The notes beneath the pieces were generated by a model. That model did no database searches. It saw only the letters and a program-made list of their open reading frames with translations, and was not told the DNA's origin. A DNA stretch of 13,895 nt from assembly GCA_002686955.1 (NCBI GenBank), contig NYZA01000043.1:1-13895 (forward strand), in the 5' to 3' direction. The position numbers and the translations under genes were made by a program. Below, piece after piece: positions 7,552 to 13,895 of the stretch (the stretch's first letter is position 1; every line of letters begins with the position of its first letter). Source of the DNA: Gemmatimonadota bacterium (GTDB taxonomy: Bacteria; GCA-2686955).

Positions 7552-7568
7552 CGCGGCTGTCGGCCGCG
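7552..7568 (-). other. GC-rich hairpin between Fic remnant and GT-C gene
   Basis: CGCGGC at 7552-7557 and GCCGCG at 7563-7568 form a perfect 6-bp stem with a TGTCG loop. The palindrome GCTCGAGC lies next to it at about 7573-7580. It sits just past the stop of the Fic remnant in the direction of transcription. No T-run follows, so a terminator role is weakly supported. Confidence 0.3.
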
Positions 7569-7599
7569 AGTTGCTCGAGCAGCCGAATCGCACTGCGGA

Positions 7600-7845
7600 C
7601 TACAACTCCGTCCCCACGCGCAAGAGATCGAGGTAGGCGGCGCAGCTGAGGCGTTGGTCCCGTTTGCGGCCGGTGGTTTCCACGAGCACCTCGGCGTCGA
7701 CCAGCGCCTTCACGGCCATCGTCGCGGTCGGCCTTGTGGTTTCGAGCAGCCGCATGGCGGAAGGGATGGAGAGCACCGGGTTCTTGGGCAGAGCCTCGAA
7801 GAGCCGGGCTGCCATGAGCGTGCTCGTCTTGGCGTTCAGCACCTG
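7600..7845 (-). pseudogene. Fic family C-terminal remnant
   Basis: This short frame encodes VLNAKTSTLMAARLFEALPK, then NPVLSIPSAMRLLETTRPTA, then KALVDAEVLVETTGRKRDQR and YLDLLRVGTEL, ending at a stop at 7600-7602. The pattern is the C-terminal winged helix of Fic_N-type Fic proteins: RLFEALP.NPVL...A..LL.TT.PTA..A...LV..GVLVETTGRKRDR...Y..YL..LR.GTEL. No Fic domain precedes it. Upstream the frame reaches TAG within a few codons and the sequence becomes the dispersed repeat (copy B) at 7847. The GTG at 7840-7842 could act as a start, but a free-standing product would be an 80-residue HTH fragment. It is most likely the 3' end of a truncated gene of the same subtype as the one beginning at 95. 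Confidence 0.8.
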
Positions 7846-7846
7846 T

Positions 7847-8003
7847 TCAAAAGGAAAGAAACCCTACTTTTGCCCCTTTTTCGCGCCCGCACACGCGTTC
7901 AAAAGCTCCCGCGATCGAGCCCCTATTGCACGCGCAGCCACCGCGCCGGCGTGGCTTCCGCGGTCGACGATCGGCGAGCTCTGTCGCCCTCCCCGATCCT
8001 CTT
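7847..8003 (+). repeat. Dispersed ~155-bp repeat, copy B
   Basis: This is the second copy of the segment at 245-405 and runs in the same direction. It starts TCAAAAGGAAAGAAACCCTA and contains GCGTTCAAAAGCTCCCGCGA, GCCCCTATTGCACGCGC and GCCGGCGTGGCTTCCGCG. It ends next to CTCTGTCGCCCTCCCCGATC. It lacks the palindrome array present beside copy A and retains only one AAAAGGAAAG-like arm. One end touches the truncated Fic remnant. The other touches the stop codon of the GNAT gene at 8004-8006. Confidence 0.85.
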
Positions 8004-8984
8004 TCAGTCGAGTCGCAGAGCCAAGTACCGCACTGTTCCCACGTCGTGGAAGCCGAAGCGGCGGTAGAGCCAGCGGGCGGGGCGGTTTTCGTTGTCGACG
8101 TCGAGGCGGACGCGGCGGGCGCCTTCGGTGGACATCGCGGAGAGGCCGGCCTTCATCAGGCGGCGGCCCCAGCCTTGGCGGCGGGCGATTTCGCGCACTC
8201 CGATGTCGTCGAGGAAGGCTTCGTTTCCGGGGCGGAGGCTCCACTCGATGAAGCCCACCGCTTCGTCGCTCTTCGCGTCGACGGCCACGAGGACTCGCTC
8301 GGCGCCCGCGCCGTGGCGCGCCAGGCGATCGGTGGCGCCTCTCTCACCATGCGGTCGAAACATCCAGGTGCCGCCGAGGGCTTCGTCGAGCAGGGCGCCC
8401 AGGGTGGCGGCGGGGGAGAAGGTCTTGCGGTCGGCGTACGATGCGAGGGTTTCGACCTTCGAATCGGCGTCTTCCGCGCCTCGAACCAGATCGGCATCGG
8501 TGAGCGCCAGGCCGGCGCTCAAATCGGAAAGCTCCATGCGCCGGTAGATCCGCACTTCGCGGTAGCCGCGGTTATGCAGGACGATTCGCCGCTCGTGATC
8601 CGATCCGTCGACTTCGAAGCGCAGGCTGCGCCACCCCCGTTCGGCCGCGAGGTGCTCGGCGGATCGCAGAAGGGCATGGGCGCAGGGTCGGTGGCGCACC
8701 GAGAGGTCGGGGGCGAGGAAGGGGCCGAGGGCGGTGAAGAACTCGTCTTCTCGGTAGAGGGCGACGAAGCCGTCGACGCCGCCCCCGGGGTGCGCCTTGA
8801 CCAGAAGGTCGCGACAGGGATTTCTGCCGTGTTTCGGGTCGTTGAACGCCTCGCGGAACTCTTTCTCGCCCGGTGTGTTGCCGCTTGGAGTCATCCGTCC
8901 CATCAGGTCGAGCAGGGCCGGCAGATCGGAATCGCGGTAGTGACGGACGGGGGGTGCGGGGACAGGGGGGGCGAGAGAGCTCAT
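8004..8984 (-). CDS. Two-domain GNAT N-acetyltransferase
   Basis: 326 residues from the ATG at 8982-8984. That start is preferred because GGAGA lies 7 nt upstream; a GTG at 9033-9035 would add 17 residues with no clear ribosome site. The N-terminal half has a degenerate GNAT layout: VRHYRDSDLPALLDLMGRM near the start, then HALLRSAEHLAAERGWRSLR and LHNRGYREVRIYRRMEL. The C-terminal half is better conserved. It has FIEWSLRPGNEAFLDDIGV, the acetyl-CoA pyrophosphate-binding loop R-R-Q270-G-W-G273, and DVDNENRPARWLYRRFGF. Substrate unknown; small molecule, antibiotic, sugar amine or protein N-terminus are all possible. Transcribed divergently from the TPR glycosyltransferase gene, with 164 nt between. 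Its 3' end abuts repeat copy B, so it may use or lack a terminator there. Confidence 0.88.
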   Translation of the reverse strand: MSSLAPPVPAPPVRHYRDSDLPALLDLMGRMTPSGNTPGEKEFREAFNDPKHGRNPCRDLLVKAHPGGGVDGFVALYREDEFFTALGPFLAPDLSVRHRPCAHALLRSAEHLAAERGWRSLRFEVDGSDHERRIVLHNRGYREVRIYRRMELSDLSAGLALTDADLVRGAEDADSKVETLASYADRKTFSPAATLGALLDEALGGTWMFRPHGERGATDRLARHGAGAERVLVAVDAKSDEAVGFIEWSLRPGNEAFLDDIGVREIARRQGWGRRLMKAGLSAMSTEGARRVRLDVDNENRPARWLYRRFGFHDVGTVRYLALRLD

Positions 8985-8991
8985 GTCCGGT

Positions 8992-8996
8992 TCTCC
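8992..8996 (-). promoter_or_regulatory. Ribosome binding site deciding GNAT start
   Basis: GGAGA on the minus strand lies 7 nt before the ATG at 8982-8984. It makes this ATG a better start than the upstream GTG at 9033-9035. Confidence 0.6.
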
Positions 8997-9148
8997 GATT
9001 CGGCGTCGCGCGGCCGTCCGGTGACCGTGCGTCACACACTTCTACTGTGGGCGCTTCGGCGGCGGCTGACAAGCGTTTGGGTCAAGCCGGGGCGATTCCG
9101 GGCGATCTTCCGGGAAAGCGGCTCATTCATCTCCGCAATTGGTGACTC

Positions 9149-12100
9149 ATGTCCAAGAAGAAGCGACGAAAGAGGGCGGCGGATCGATCGAAGCGTCCGG
9201 CGCGGCCCGAAGCGCATCACCCCTTGCCCCCCCGGGCGGACGGAACCCCGACGCTCACGGTGTCGATGATCGCGCGCGACGAAACGCGCTTTCTTCCGGC
9301 CTGCCTGGAGAGCATTCGGGGGCTGGCGGACGAGGTCGTGGTCGTCGATACGGGGTCGAACGACGACACGATCGAGATCGCCCGGCGATTCGGCGCCCGC
9401 GTGGGGCATTTCGAGTGGGTGGACGATTTCGCGGCGGCCCGCAACGCTTCGCTGGCGATGGCGCGCGGGGATTGGGTGCTGAGCCTCGACGCCGATGAGG
9501 AGATCGACGCGGTGGATCACGTCAAGCTTCGAAAGCTGATCGCCTCCGATTGCGCCGACGCCTTTCAGATGAGCACCCGGAACTACTGCAAGCGGATGAC
9601 GGCACCGAACTTCCACCCGGACGACGGTTCATATCCGGGCCGCTGTCGGAGCGAACCTGGATGGGTGCCGTCCAACAAGGTTCGCCTGTGGAAGAACGGG
9701 CTGGGGATGGAGTGGCGCAGGCGGGTTCACGAGCTACTGGAGGACAGCGCTTTCGAGGTTGGCGCTCGCGTGTTCAGGACTGCCGTGCCGATTCACCACT
9801 ACGGGCTGGTGGGCCAAGACGGCAGCAAGCTCGATCACTACCTCGCCTTGGGTATGCAGGCGATCGAGGAGGATTCGAGCAACTCCGGCGCTCATCTCGA
9901 AGTCGGGCTCGTGCTGGCGCAACGTGGGGAGTCGGAGAAGGCGCTAGAGCATTTCGCGATCGCGGCGGAGCTATCGCCACGCCCCGCGAAGCCGCTCTTG
10001 CAGGCGGCCGCGGTGCTTCTCACCGAACTGCGTTTCGACGAAGCGCGGGAGAGACTCGAGACCGCGATCGAGCTCGAGCCGGACAATCCGGAGGTTCTGC
10101 ACGGTTTCGGCGTGCTCGAGCATTTCGATGCGCGAGACCATCAGAAGGCGATCTCGTACCTTCGGCGATCGCTGGAGATCAGCCCGGACTACGCACTCGC
10201 GCACTTCAATCTGGCCCGCTGCCACCGCGCGCTCGGCCACACCGACGAGGCGATGGCCGAGATCCGCCGAGCCGCCGATTTGGCGCCGCGGCACATTCCC
10301 GTGCTGGAGCTGCACGCGGCGATCGCCCTCGAGAAGGGGAGGCCGGAAGACGCGCTCTCGGTGATCGACACCTCTATCGAGGTCGATTCCGCGAACTGGA
10401 AGACCCACAACAACCGCGGAATCGCACTCTCTCGGCTCCAGCGCTTCGACGACGCCGAGGCGGCCTTCCGGCGTGCGGAATCGCTTGAGCCCGAAGCTGA
10501 AGAGGTGCGGCGCAATTTGGCGGAGCTTGCGCGCAAGCGTGGCGGCGAATCGGCGCCGGAGGGGTGCCGGGGTGCCGATCGAGCGGGCGTTTCGCTCTGC
10601 ATGATCGTGAAGAACGAAGAGGAGAATCTGGGGAGGTGTCTGGAAAGCGCGAGGGAGGCCTTCGATCAGATCGTGGTGGTGGATACCGGCTCCACCGATC
10701 GCACGGTCGAGATCGCGGGGGAGTACGGCGCCGAGGTGCATCATTTCGAGTGGTGCGACGACTTCGCGGCGGCGCGGAACCGATCGCTCTCTTTCGCGAA
10801 GTGCGAGTGGATCATGTGGCTCGACGCAGACGACGTGTTGCACGCCGACTCGGTGGCCGAGCTACGGGAGTTGCCCCGATCGGGCATTCCGCCGGCGGGT
10901 CTGCATATCACGCTTCTGATGCGGCACGAGCGCCTCTTTCATCAGCAGGTGACCCAGCTCCGCATCTTGCCGAATCGGCCCGGGATCCACTTCGAGGGGG
11001 CCATTCATGAGCAGGTCGCGAATAGCCTCGAGGCCGCCGGAGTCGGAACCGACTACATGCCAGAGATCGTGGTCGAGCATCTGGGGTACGCCGACCCGAT
11101 CGTTGCGCGCGAGAAGGCGGTCCGCAATTTGGCGCCGCTACGCGCAGCGGCTGCTGCTCCGAGCGCCACATTCTACGAGCAGTACAACTTGGTTCAAGGC
11201 TGCTTCGGGGCCGGCATGGCGGCCGAGGCGGAGCCACCGCTACGAGTTCTGCTCGATGACTCGCGTTGTCGAGGAACGCGACCCGACATCTGGTCCCACG
11301 CCTCGGTCCTCTCGGGACGCCTGCGCCTTCAGGGAGGAGAAGCCCGCGAAGCCCTTGCCGATTTCGACCGTGCGGCGGAGGCGGATCCAGAAAGCCCACT
11401 CGCCGCCTATTTCCAGGCGGCCGCTCACAAGGCGCTGGGCGATCACGACCGGGCGCGCGCGGCGCTCCAGCGAGCGGCCTCAGAGCCGGGCGGCGTGCCC
11501 TCGATCGCCACGGCCGTGGATCGGGTGCGTTACCAGGCGCTGCTCGAGCTTGCGATCGGCTGCACCGGCGAGGGCGACTTCATCCAGGCCGAGCGCCTCT
11601 TGGAGCAGGCGATTTCGATCTCTCCGGCGCATCCCGACGCTGTGCTCGCTCTGGTTCGAGTCCACATTCAACGTGGCCGCCCGCAGCAGGCGGCGGAGCT
11701 CTTGCGGACGACGATCGGGCTCGCGGGGGCGCTCGCGGAGCTGATACTGCCCCTGGGCAACCTCCACTTCGAGCGCGGCGATCTCGCAGCCGCCGAAGCG
11801 GTTTACTCGAAAGTCGATCGTGCGACGCCGAGAATCTCCGCGAATCTCGGCAAGGTGCTGGTTCTTCGCGGCCGCGACGACGAGGCGATCCCGCACCTCG
11901 AGTCGGCTCTGAATGAGGATGCCGCGCTCACCGATCTGCACGGTGTTCTCGGCGACGCTCATCTGCGCCGCGGCCGCCCGGAAGACGCGCTGGATTGCTA
12001 CGAAAACACCCTGCGTTCGGGGCTGCCGCCCAGCGCCACGACGATGTCGAAGATCGGTGAGGCATACCGGGCTCTCGGACATCGGGAATCGGCGGCGCTC

Positions 12101-12187
12101 GCGTTCCGAAGCGCTCTCGAGCTGGATCGCTCCTGCGCCCGAGCGAAGGAAGCCCTCGCCGACCTGACCTCGGCCGCGACTCGGTGA
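9149..12187 (+). CDS. Tandem GT2 / TPR glycosyltransferase, candidate flagellin glycosyltransferase
   Basis: 1012 residues in the order basic N-tail (1-34), GT2 domain 1 (about 36-245), TPR block (about 249-470), GT2 domain 2 (about 480-690), TPR block (about 700-1010). Domain 1 has VSMIARDE, VVVVDTGSNDDT, HFEWVDDFAAARN and DxD at D114-D116 (LDADEE). Domain 2 repeats the pattern with VSLCMIVKNEEENL, IVVVDTGSTDRT, HFEWCDDFAAARN and DxD at D559-D561 (LDADDV). Both thus keep the donor-site acids. The TPRs have the usual ALEHFAIAAELSP / AISYLRRSLEISP phasing and probably hold a protein acceptor. The protein has no signal peptide or membrane segment, so it should act in the cytoplasm. The flagellin gene starts 308 nt downstream on the same strand. 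TPR-linked GT2 proteins beside flagellin are known to glycosylate flagellin before export, so this is a reasonable but unproven role. Confidence 0.93.
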   Translation: MSKKKRRKRAADRSKRPARPEAHHPLPPRADGTPTLTVSMIARDETRFLPACLESIRGLADEVVVVDTGSNDDTIEIARRFGARVGHFEWVDDFAAARNASLAMARGDWVLSLDADEEIDAVDHVKLRKLIASDCADAFQMSTRNYCKRMTAPNFHPDDGSYPGRCRSEPGWVPSNKVRLWKNGLGMEWRRRVHELLEDSAFEVGARVFRTAVPIHHYGLVGQDGSKLDHYLALGMQAIEEDSSNSGAHLEVGLVLAQRGESEKALEHFAIAAELSPRPAKPLLQAAAVLLTELRFDEARERLETAIELEPDNPEVLHGFGVLEHFDARDHQKAISYLRRSLEISPDYALAHFNLARCHRALGHTDEAMAEIRRAADLAPRHIPVLELHAAIALEKGRPEDALSVIDTSIEVDSANWKTHNNRGIALSRLQRFDDAEAAFRRAESLEPEAEEVRRNLAELARKRGGESAPEGCRGADRAGVSLCMIVKNEEENLGRCLESAREAFDQIVVVDTGSTDRTVEIAGEYGAEVHHFEWCDDFAAARNRSLSFAKCEWIMWLDADDVLHADSVAELRELPRSGIPPAGLHITLLMRHERLFHQQVTQLRILPNRPGIHFEGAIHEQVANSLEAAGVGTDYMPEIVVEHLGYADPIVAREKAVRNLAPLRAAAAAPSATFYEQYNLVQGCFGAGMAAEAEPPLRVLLDDSRCRGTRPDIWSHASVLSGRLRLQGGEAREALADFDRAAEADPESPLAAYFQAAAHKALGDHDRARAALQRAASEPGGVPSIATAVDRVRYQALLELAIGCTGEGDFIQAERLLEQAISISPAHPDAVLALVRVHIQRGRPQQAAELLRTTIGLAGALAELILPLGNLHFERGDLAAAEAVYSKVDRATPRISANLGKVLVLRGRDDEAIPHLESALNEDAALTDLHGVLGDAHLRRGRPEDALDCYENTLRSGLPPSATTMSKIGEAYRALGHRESAALAFRSALELDRSCARAKEALADLTSAATR

Positions 12188-12231
12188 CTCGAAGAATCCC
12201 AGGATTGTTCCGTCTTGAAGCCCCCGGACGC

Positions 12232-12259
12232 TAAAGCCGATCGGCTCTTTGCCCGATGG
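12232..12259 (+). promoter_or_regulatory. Putative sigma-28 (FliA) promoter
   Basis: TAAA at 12232-12235 is followed after 15 nt by GCCCGATGG (12251-12259), which resembles the flagellar sigma consensus TAAA-N15-GCCGATAA with one extra C and two changed 3' bases. It lies upstream of a flagellin gene, where such a promoter is expected. Transcription would begin near 12265, giving a leader of roughly 230 nt. A perfect 10-bp palindrome, GCCGATCGGC (12236-12245), lies in the spacer. Confidence 0.5.
12236..12245. promoter_or_regulatory. Perfect palindrome within the putative flagellin promoter
   Basis: GCCGATCGGC is identical to its reverse complement. It sits between the candidate -35 and -10 elements, where a bound dimeric regulator would block or modulate initiation. 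It may also be chance in GC-rich DNA. Confidence 0.35.
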
Positions 12260-12363
12260 TAACCGTGAGCGCCATAGAAGCCGGACTCCCCTCCACTTTT
12301 ATGGACTCGCATCGGGAAAGGTCCCAAACCGCAAGGGGCGGGGCCTCGACCAACCGCGAATAG

Positions 12364-12381
12364 CGAGGCAAGGACGCCTCG
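12364..12381 (+). promoter_or_regulatory. GGA-loop hairpin in flagellin leader (possible CsrA site)
   Basis: CGAGGC (12364-12369) pairs with GCCTCG (12376-12381), and the stem can be extended outward by a G-T and an A-T pair. The loop AAGGAC presents GGA, the core of CsrA/RsmA binding sites. A second GGA at the Shine-Dalgarno would complete a two-site arrangement. Confidence 0.4.
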
Positions 12382-12482
12382 TTGGCCCGCCCGGCCCCGG
12401 CGATGTCGAAAGCCGCGTTCCGGGGCAAGGAGTCGGGATCTGGCCGCCGCTCAGGAGGAAGGCGGAGGCAGCCCCCCATCAC

Positions 12483-12487
12483 GGAGG
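12483..12487 (+). promoter_or_regulatory. Flagellin ribosome binding site
   Basis: GGAGG lies 7 nt before ATG 12495-12497, a strong Shine-Dalgarno at ideal spacing. The surrounding CACGGAGGA contains two overlapping GGA triplets. Another AGGAGG at 12453-12458 has no start codon behind it and could be a decoy or a further GGA site. Confidence 0.75.
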
Positions 12488-12494
12488 ATCGAAG

Positions 12495-13895
12495 ATGTCA
12501 TTGCGCATCAATCACAACATCGCGTCCATGAACGCCTTCCGGAATCTGACGAAGGTCGAGCATGGGCTGAACAAGAACCTGGAGCGGCTCTCGAGCGGTC
12601 TTCGGATCAACTCGGCGGCCGACGACCCCGCGGGTCTCTCGATCTCGCAGCAGTTCCGTGCCCAGATCTCCGGCCTCGGGCAGGCGATCGAAAACGCAGA
12701 GACCTCGATCAACATGCTGCTGACGGCAGAGGGCGCCCTGGCCGAGGTGCACAACCTGCTCACCACGATGCGTGAGCTGGCCGTGCACGCGTCGAACGAG
12801 GGGGTAAACGACGCGACGATGCTGGCCGCGGATCAGGACCAGCTGGAGTCGGCGATCGATACGATCACCCGGATCGCGCAGGAGACGCAGTTCGGTGCCC
12901 AGTATCTGCTGGACGGGTCGTCCGACAACGGCATCGGGATCTCGACCAATGCATCCGACATCGAGCTGGCTCAGAACTCCACACTCTCGGAAGGGTTCCA
13001 CACCGTCACCGTGAGCTCGGTGGTCGACGCGAGTCAGTTCATCGACAACGAATCGTTGGGTCTATCCGATCCGACCAGCGTCGTCGGGCTCGATGCGGGC
13101 GACCACCAGGTCGTGGTCACGCAGGAGTCGGCCGGTGCCATCGTGAGCGGCGACGACATCGACTTCACCAGCACCCTCACGATCACGGCGGGCGTGAACG
13201 ACGACTTCATGCTCTCGCTCGACGGTGGGAGCGCGATGACGGTCACGGTCGCAGCGGGTGGCCATACGAACGCCACCACTCTCGCCGCGGCGATCGAGAC
13301 CGCCGTGAACATGGGCTTGACCACCGCTTCCCTCTCCGCAGCCGAAATCGATGTCACGGCAACGGGTGACCAGCTGGTGTTCACCACAGGAGACCAGGGC
13401 TCGGCGGCGTCGATCAGCATTCACGACACGGGCCTCACCACCAGCTCTCTCGCGGATATCAACGTGACACAGCAGGTGACGGTGGGAACCGACGCGATCG
13501 TGACGCTCGACAACCAGGTGAACTACATCTACGACGTCGATGAGCGTCAAGACGGCAGCGCGACACTGCAAGACAAGGATGGCAACACAGTCGACTTCAC
13601 CGTCGGCAATGCGTCGGCCGGCCTGACGCTGGGCTCCACCACCCTCACCTTCAACGCCAAGAGCTTCCTGGTCGATCTCGATGGGGATGTGCAGGGCCGT
13701 TTCGAGGTGGGCAAGACCGGCACGATCTCGAACGGCCGAGAGTCGGTCGATCTTCGCTTCGGAAGCAATGTCGCCGCTGGGATCAACAAGATCCGGGCAG
13801 AGGACAACTCTCTGCGCTTCCAGATCGGCGCCAACGAGGGGCAGTTCAAGGAGATCTCGATCGCCTCGATGGCGGGAACTCAGCTCGGACTGACC
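12495..13895 (+). CDS. fliC: Flagellin, 3' end beyond window
   Basis: Open from ATG to the window edge (467 codons, no stop). The N-terminal D0/D1 region (1 to about 140) is canonical: SLRINHNIASMNAFRNL, LERLSSGLRINSAADDPAGL, ISGLGQAIENAETSINMLLT, TTMRELAVHASN and TQFGAQYLLDG. The central region (about 145-430) is long, Thr/Ser/Asp-rich and variable. Residues about 228-272 (TITAGVNDDFMLSLDGG, TVTVAAGG) match the Flagellin_IN type of inserted motif. The C-terminal D1 begins near residue 440 with LRFQIGANEGQ, so perhaps 80-150 residues are missing past the window. The product is secreted through the flagellar type III apparatus and polymerises as filament. The Ser/Thr-rich middle is a plausible target for O-glycosylation by the upstream TPR glycosyltransferase. 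Expression is likely under sigma-28 with leader-mediated translational control. Confidence 0.96.
   Translation, partial: MSLRINHNIASMNAFRNLTKVEHGLNKNLERLSSGLRINSAADDPAGLSISQQFRAQISGLGQAIENAETSINMLLTAEGALAEVHNLLTTMRELAVHASNEGVNDATMLAADQDQLESAIDTITRIAQETQFGAQYLLDGSSDNGIGISTNASDIELAQNSTLSEGFHTVTVSSVVDASQFIDNESLGLSDPTSVVGLDAGDHQVVVTQESAGAIVSGDDIDFTSTLTITAGVNDDFMLSLDGGSAMTVTVAAGGHTNATTLAAAIETAVNMGLTTASLSAAEIDVTATGDQLVFTTGDQGSAASISIHDTGLTTSSLADINVTQQVTVGTDAIVTLDNQVNYIYDVDERQDGSATLQDKDGNTVDFTVGNASAGLTLGSTTLTFNAKSFLVDLDGDVQGRFEVGKTGTISNGRESVDLRFGSNVAAGINKIRAEDNSLRFQIGANEGQFKEISIASMAGTQLGLT

Larger units (their letters stand above)
12188..12494 (+). promoter_or_regulatory. Flagellin upstream region and structured 5' leader
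   Basis: 307 nt without a gene. It holds a sigma-28-like promoter near 12232-12259 and then a strongly structured segment. An outer stem CGGGGCC 12339-12345 / GGCCCCG 12393-12399 encloses a hairpin CGAGGC 12364-12369 / GCCTCG 12376-12381. The hairpin's six-base loop AAGGAC exposes GGA. A second GGA pair overlaps the Shine-Dalgarno at 12483-12487. GACTCC near 12283 can pair with GGAGTC near 12429. Loop GGA plus Shine-Dalgarno GGA is the arrangement used by CsrA-type translational repressors on flagellin mRNAs; that link is inference. No small ORF of note is present. Confidence 0.5.

Noticed and set aside
7847-8003. Repeat copies as insertion sequence or transposon remnants
   Set aside because: No transposase, terminal inverted repeats or target-site duplications are visible; kept only as a dispersed repeat.
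8004-9035. GTG at 9033-9035 as GNAT start
   Set aside because: No clear Shine-Dalgarno; the ATG at 8982-8984 has GGAGA at 7 nt and gives the normal GNAT N-terminus.
6790-9269. Long plus-strand frames antisense to the GT-C and GNAT genes
   Set aside because: They are shadows of high-GC coding on the minus strand; translations are rich in Arg/Gly/Pro with no recognisable motifs, while the minus-strand products have clear family signatures.
9971-12082. Long minus-strand frames opposite the TPR glycosyltransferase
   Set aside because: GC-rich antisense shadows lacking domain signatures or ribosome sites.
12205-12300. c-di-GMP-I (GEMM) riboswitch, suggested by GGACGCTAAAGCC
   Set aside because: It resembles GGACGCAAAGCC, but the preceding GNRA-capped stem, the tetraloop receptor and the GCCGGGTT-type 3' segment are not found in the right places, and the same TAAA fits a sigma-28 -35 element. 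A covariance model search would settle it.

Overview
The window is high-GC bacterial DNA from a flagellated organism. It carries the first 467 codons of a flagellin gene behind a sigma-28-like promoter, cobalamin-type radical SAM enzymes, several glycosyltransferases, and decayed Fic-family genes. The sequence does not fix the phylum. An uncultured environmental bacterium of deltaproteobacterial, myxococcal or similar high-GC type would fit, but this is only a guess.

Layout. (1) Positions 1-960 are a decayed accessory zone. It holds the 5' end of a minus-strand Fic gene that runs off the window, a block of A/T-rich nested palindromes, one copy (A) of a dispersed repeat of about 155 bp, and a plus-strand Fic pseudogene that has lost its catalytic core and is also frameshifted. 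(2) Positions 961-5387 hold a divergent pair of transcription units. A family 2 glycosyltransferase is followed 16 nt later by a B12-binding radical SAM protein on the minus strand, and a second, longer B12-binding radical SAM protein is on the plus strand. The region between them contains a C9 tract. (3) Positions 5416-7500 hold a minus-strand polytopic GT-C-type glycosyltransferase with a large soluble C-terminal domain. (4) Positions 7600-8003 hold a second Fic remnant (C-terminus only) that abuts copy B of the same repeat. (5) Positions 8004-8984 encode a two-domain GNAT acetyltransferase. (6) Positions 9149-12187 encode a 1012-residue protein with the order GT2-TPR-GT2-TPR. (7) Positions 12188-12494 are a structured flagellin leader, followed by the flagellin gene, cut by the window end.

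How the genes may work together. Regions 2 and 3 look like part of a surface glycan or glycolipid modification locus: a nucleotide-sugar GT, a polyprenyl-linked-sugar GT, and two radical SAM/B12 enzymes that could methylate or rearrange an unactivated carbon. The double-GT TPR protein beside flagellin is a plausible flagellin glycosyltransferase. These functional links are inferences from domain type and adjacency. The most unusual sequence-level observations are the repeat shared by the two Fic graveyards, the nested palindromes beside copy A, and the flagellin leader. That leader has a GGA-loop hairpin, a perfect palindrome inside the putative promoter, and mutually exclusive pairings.
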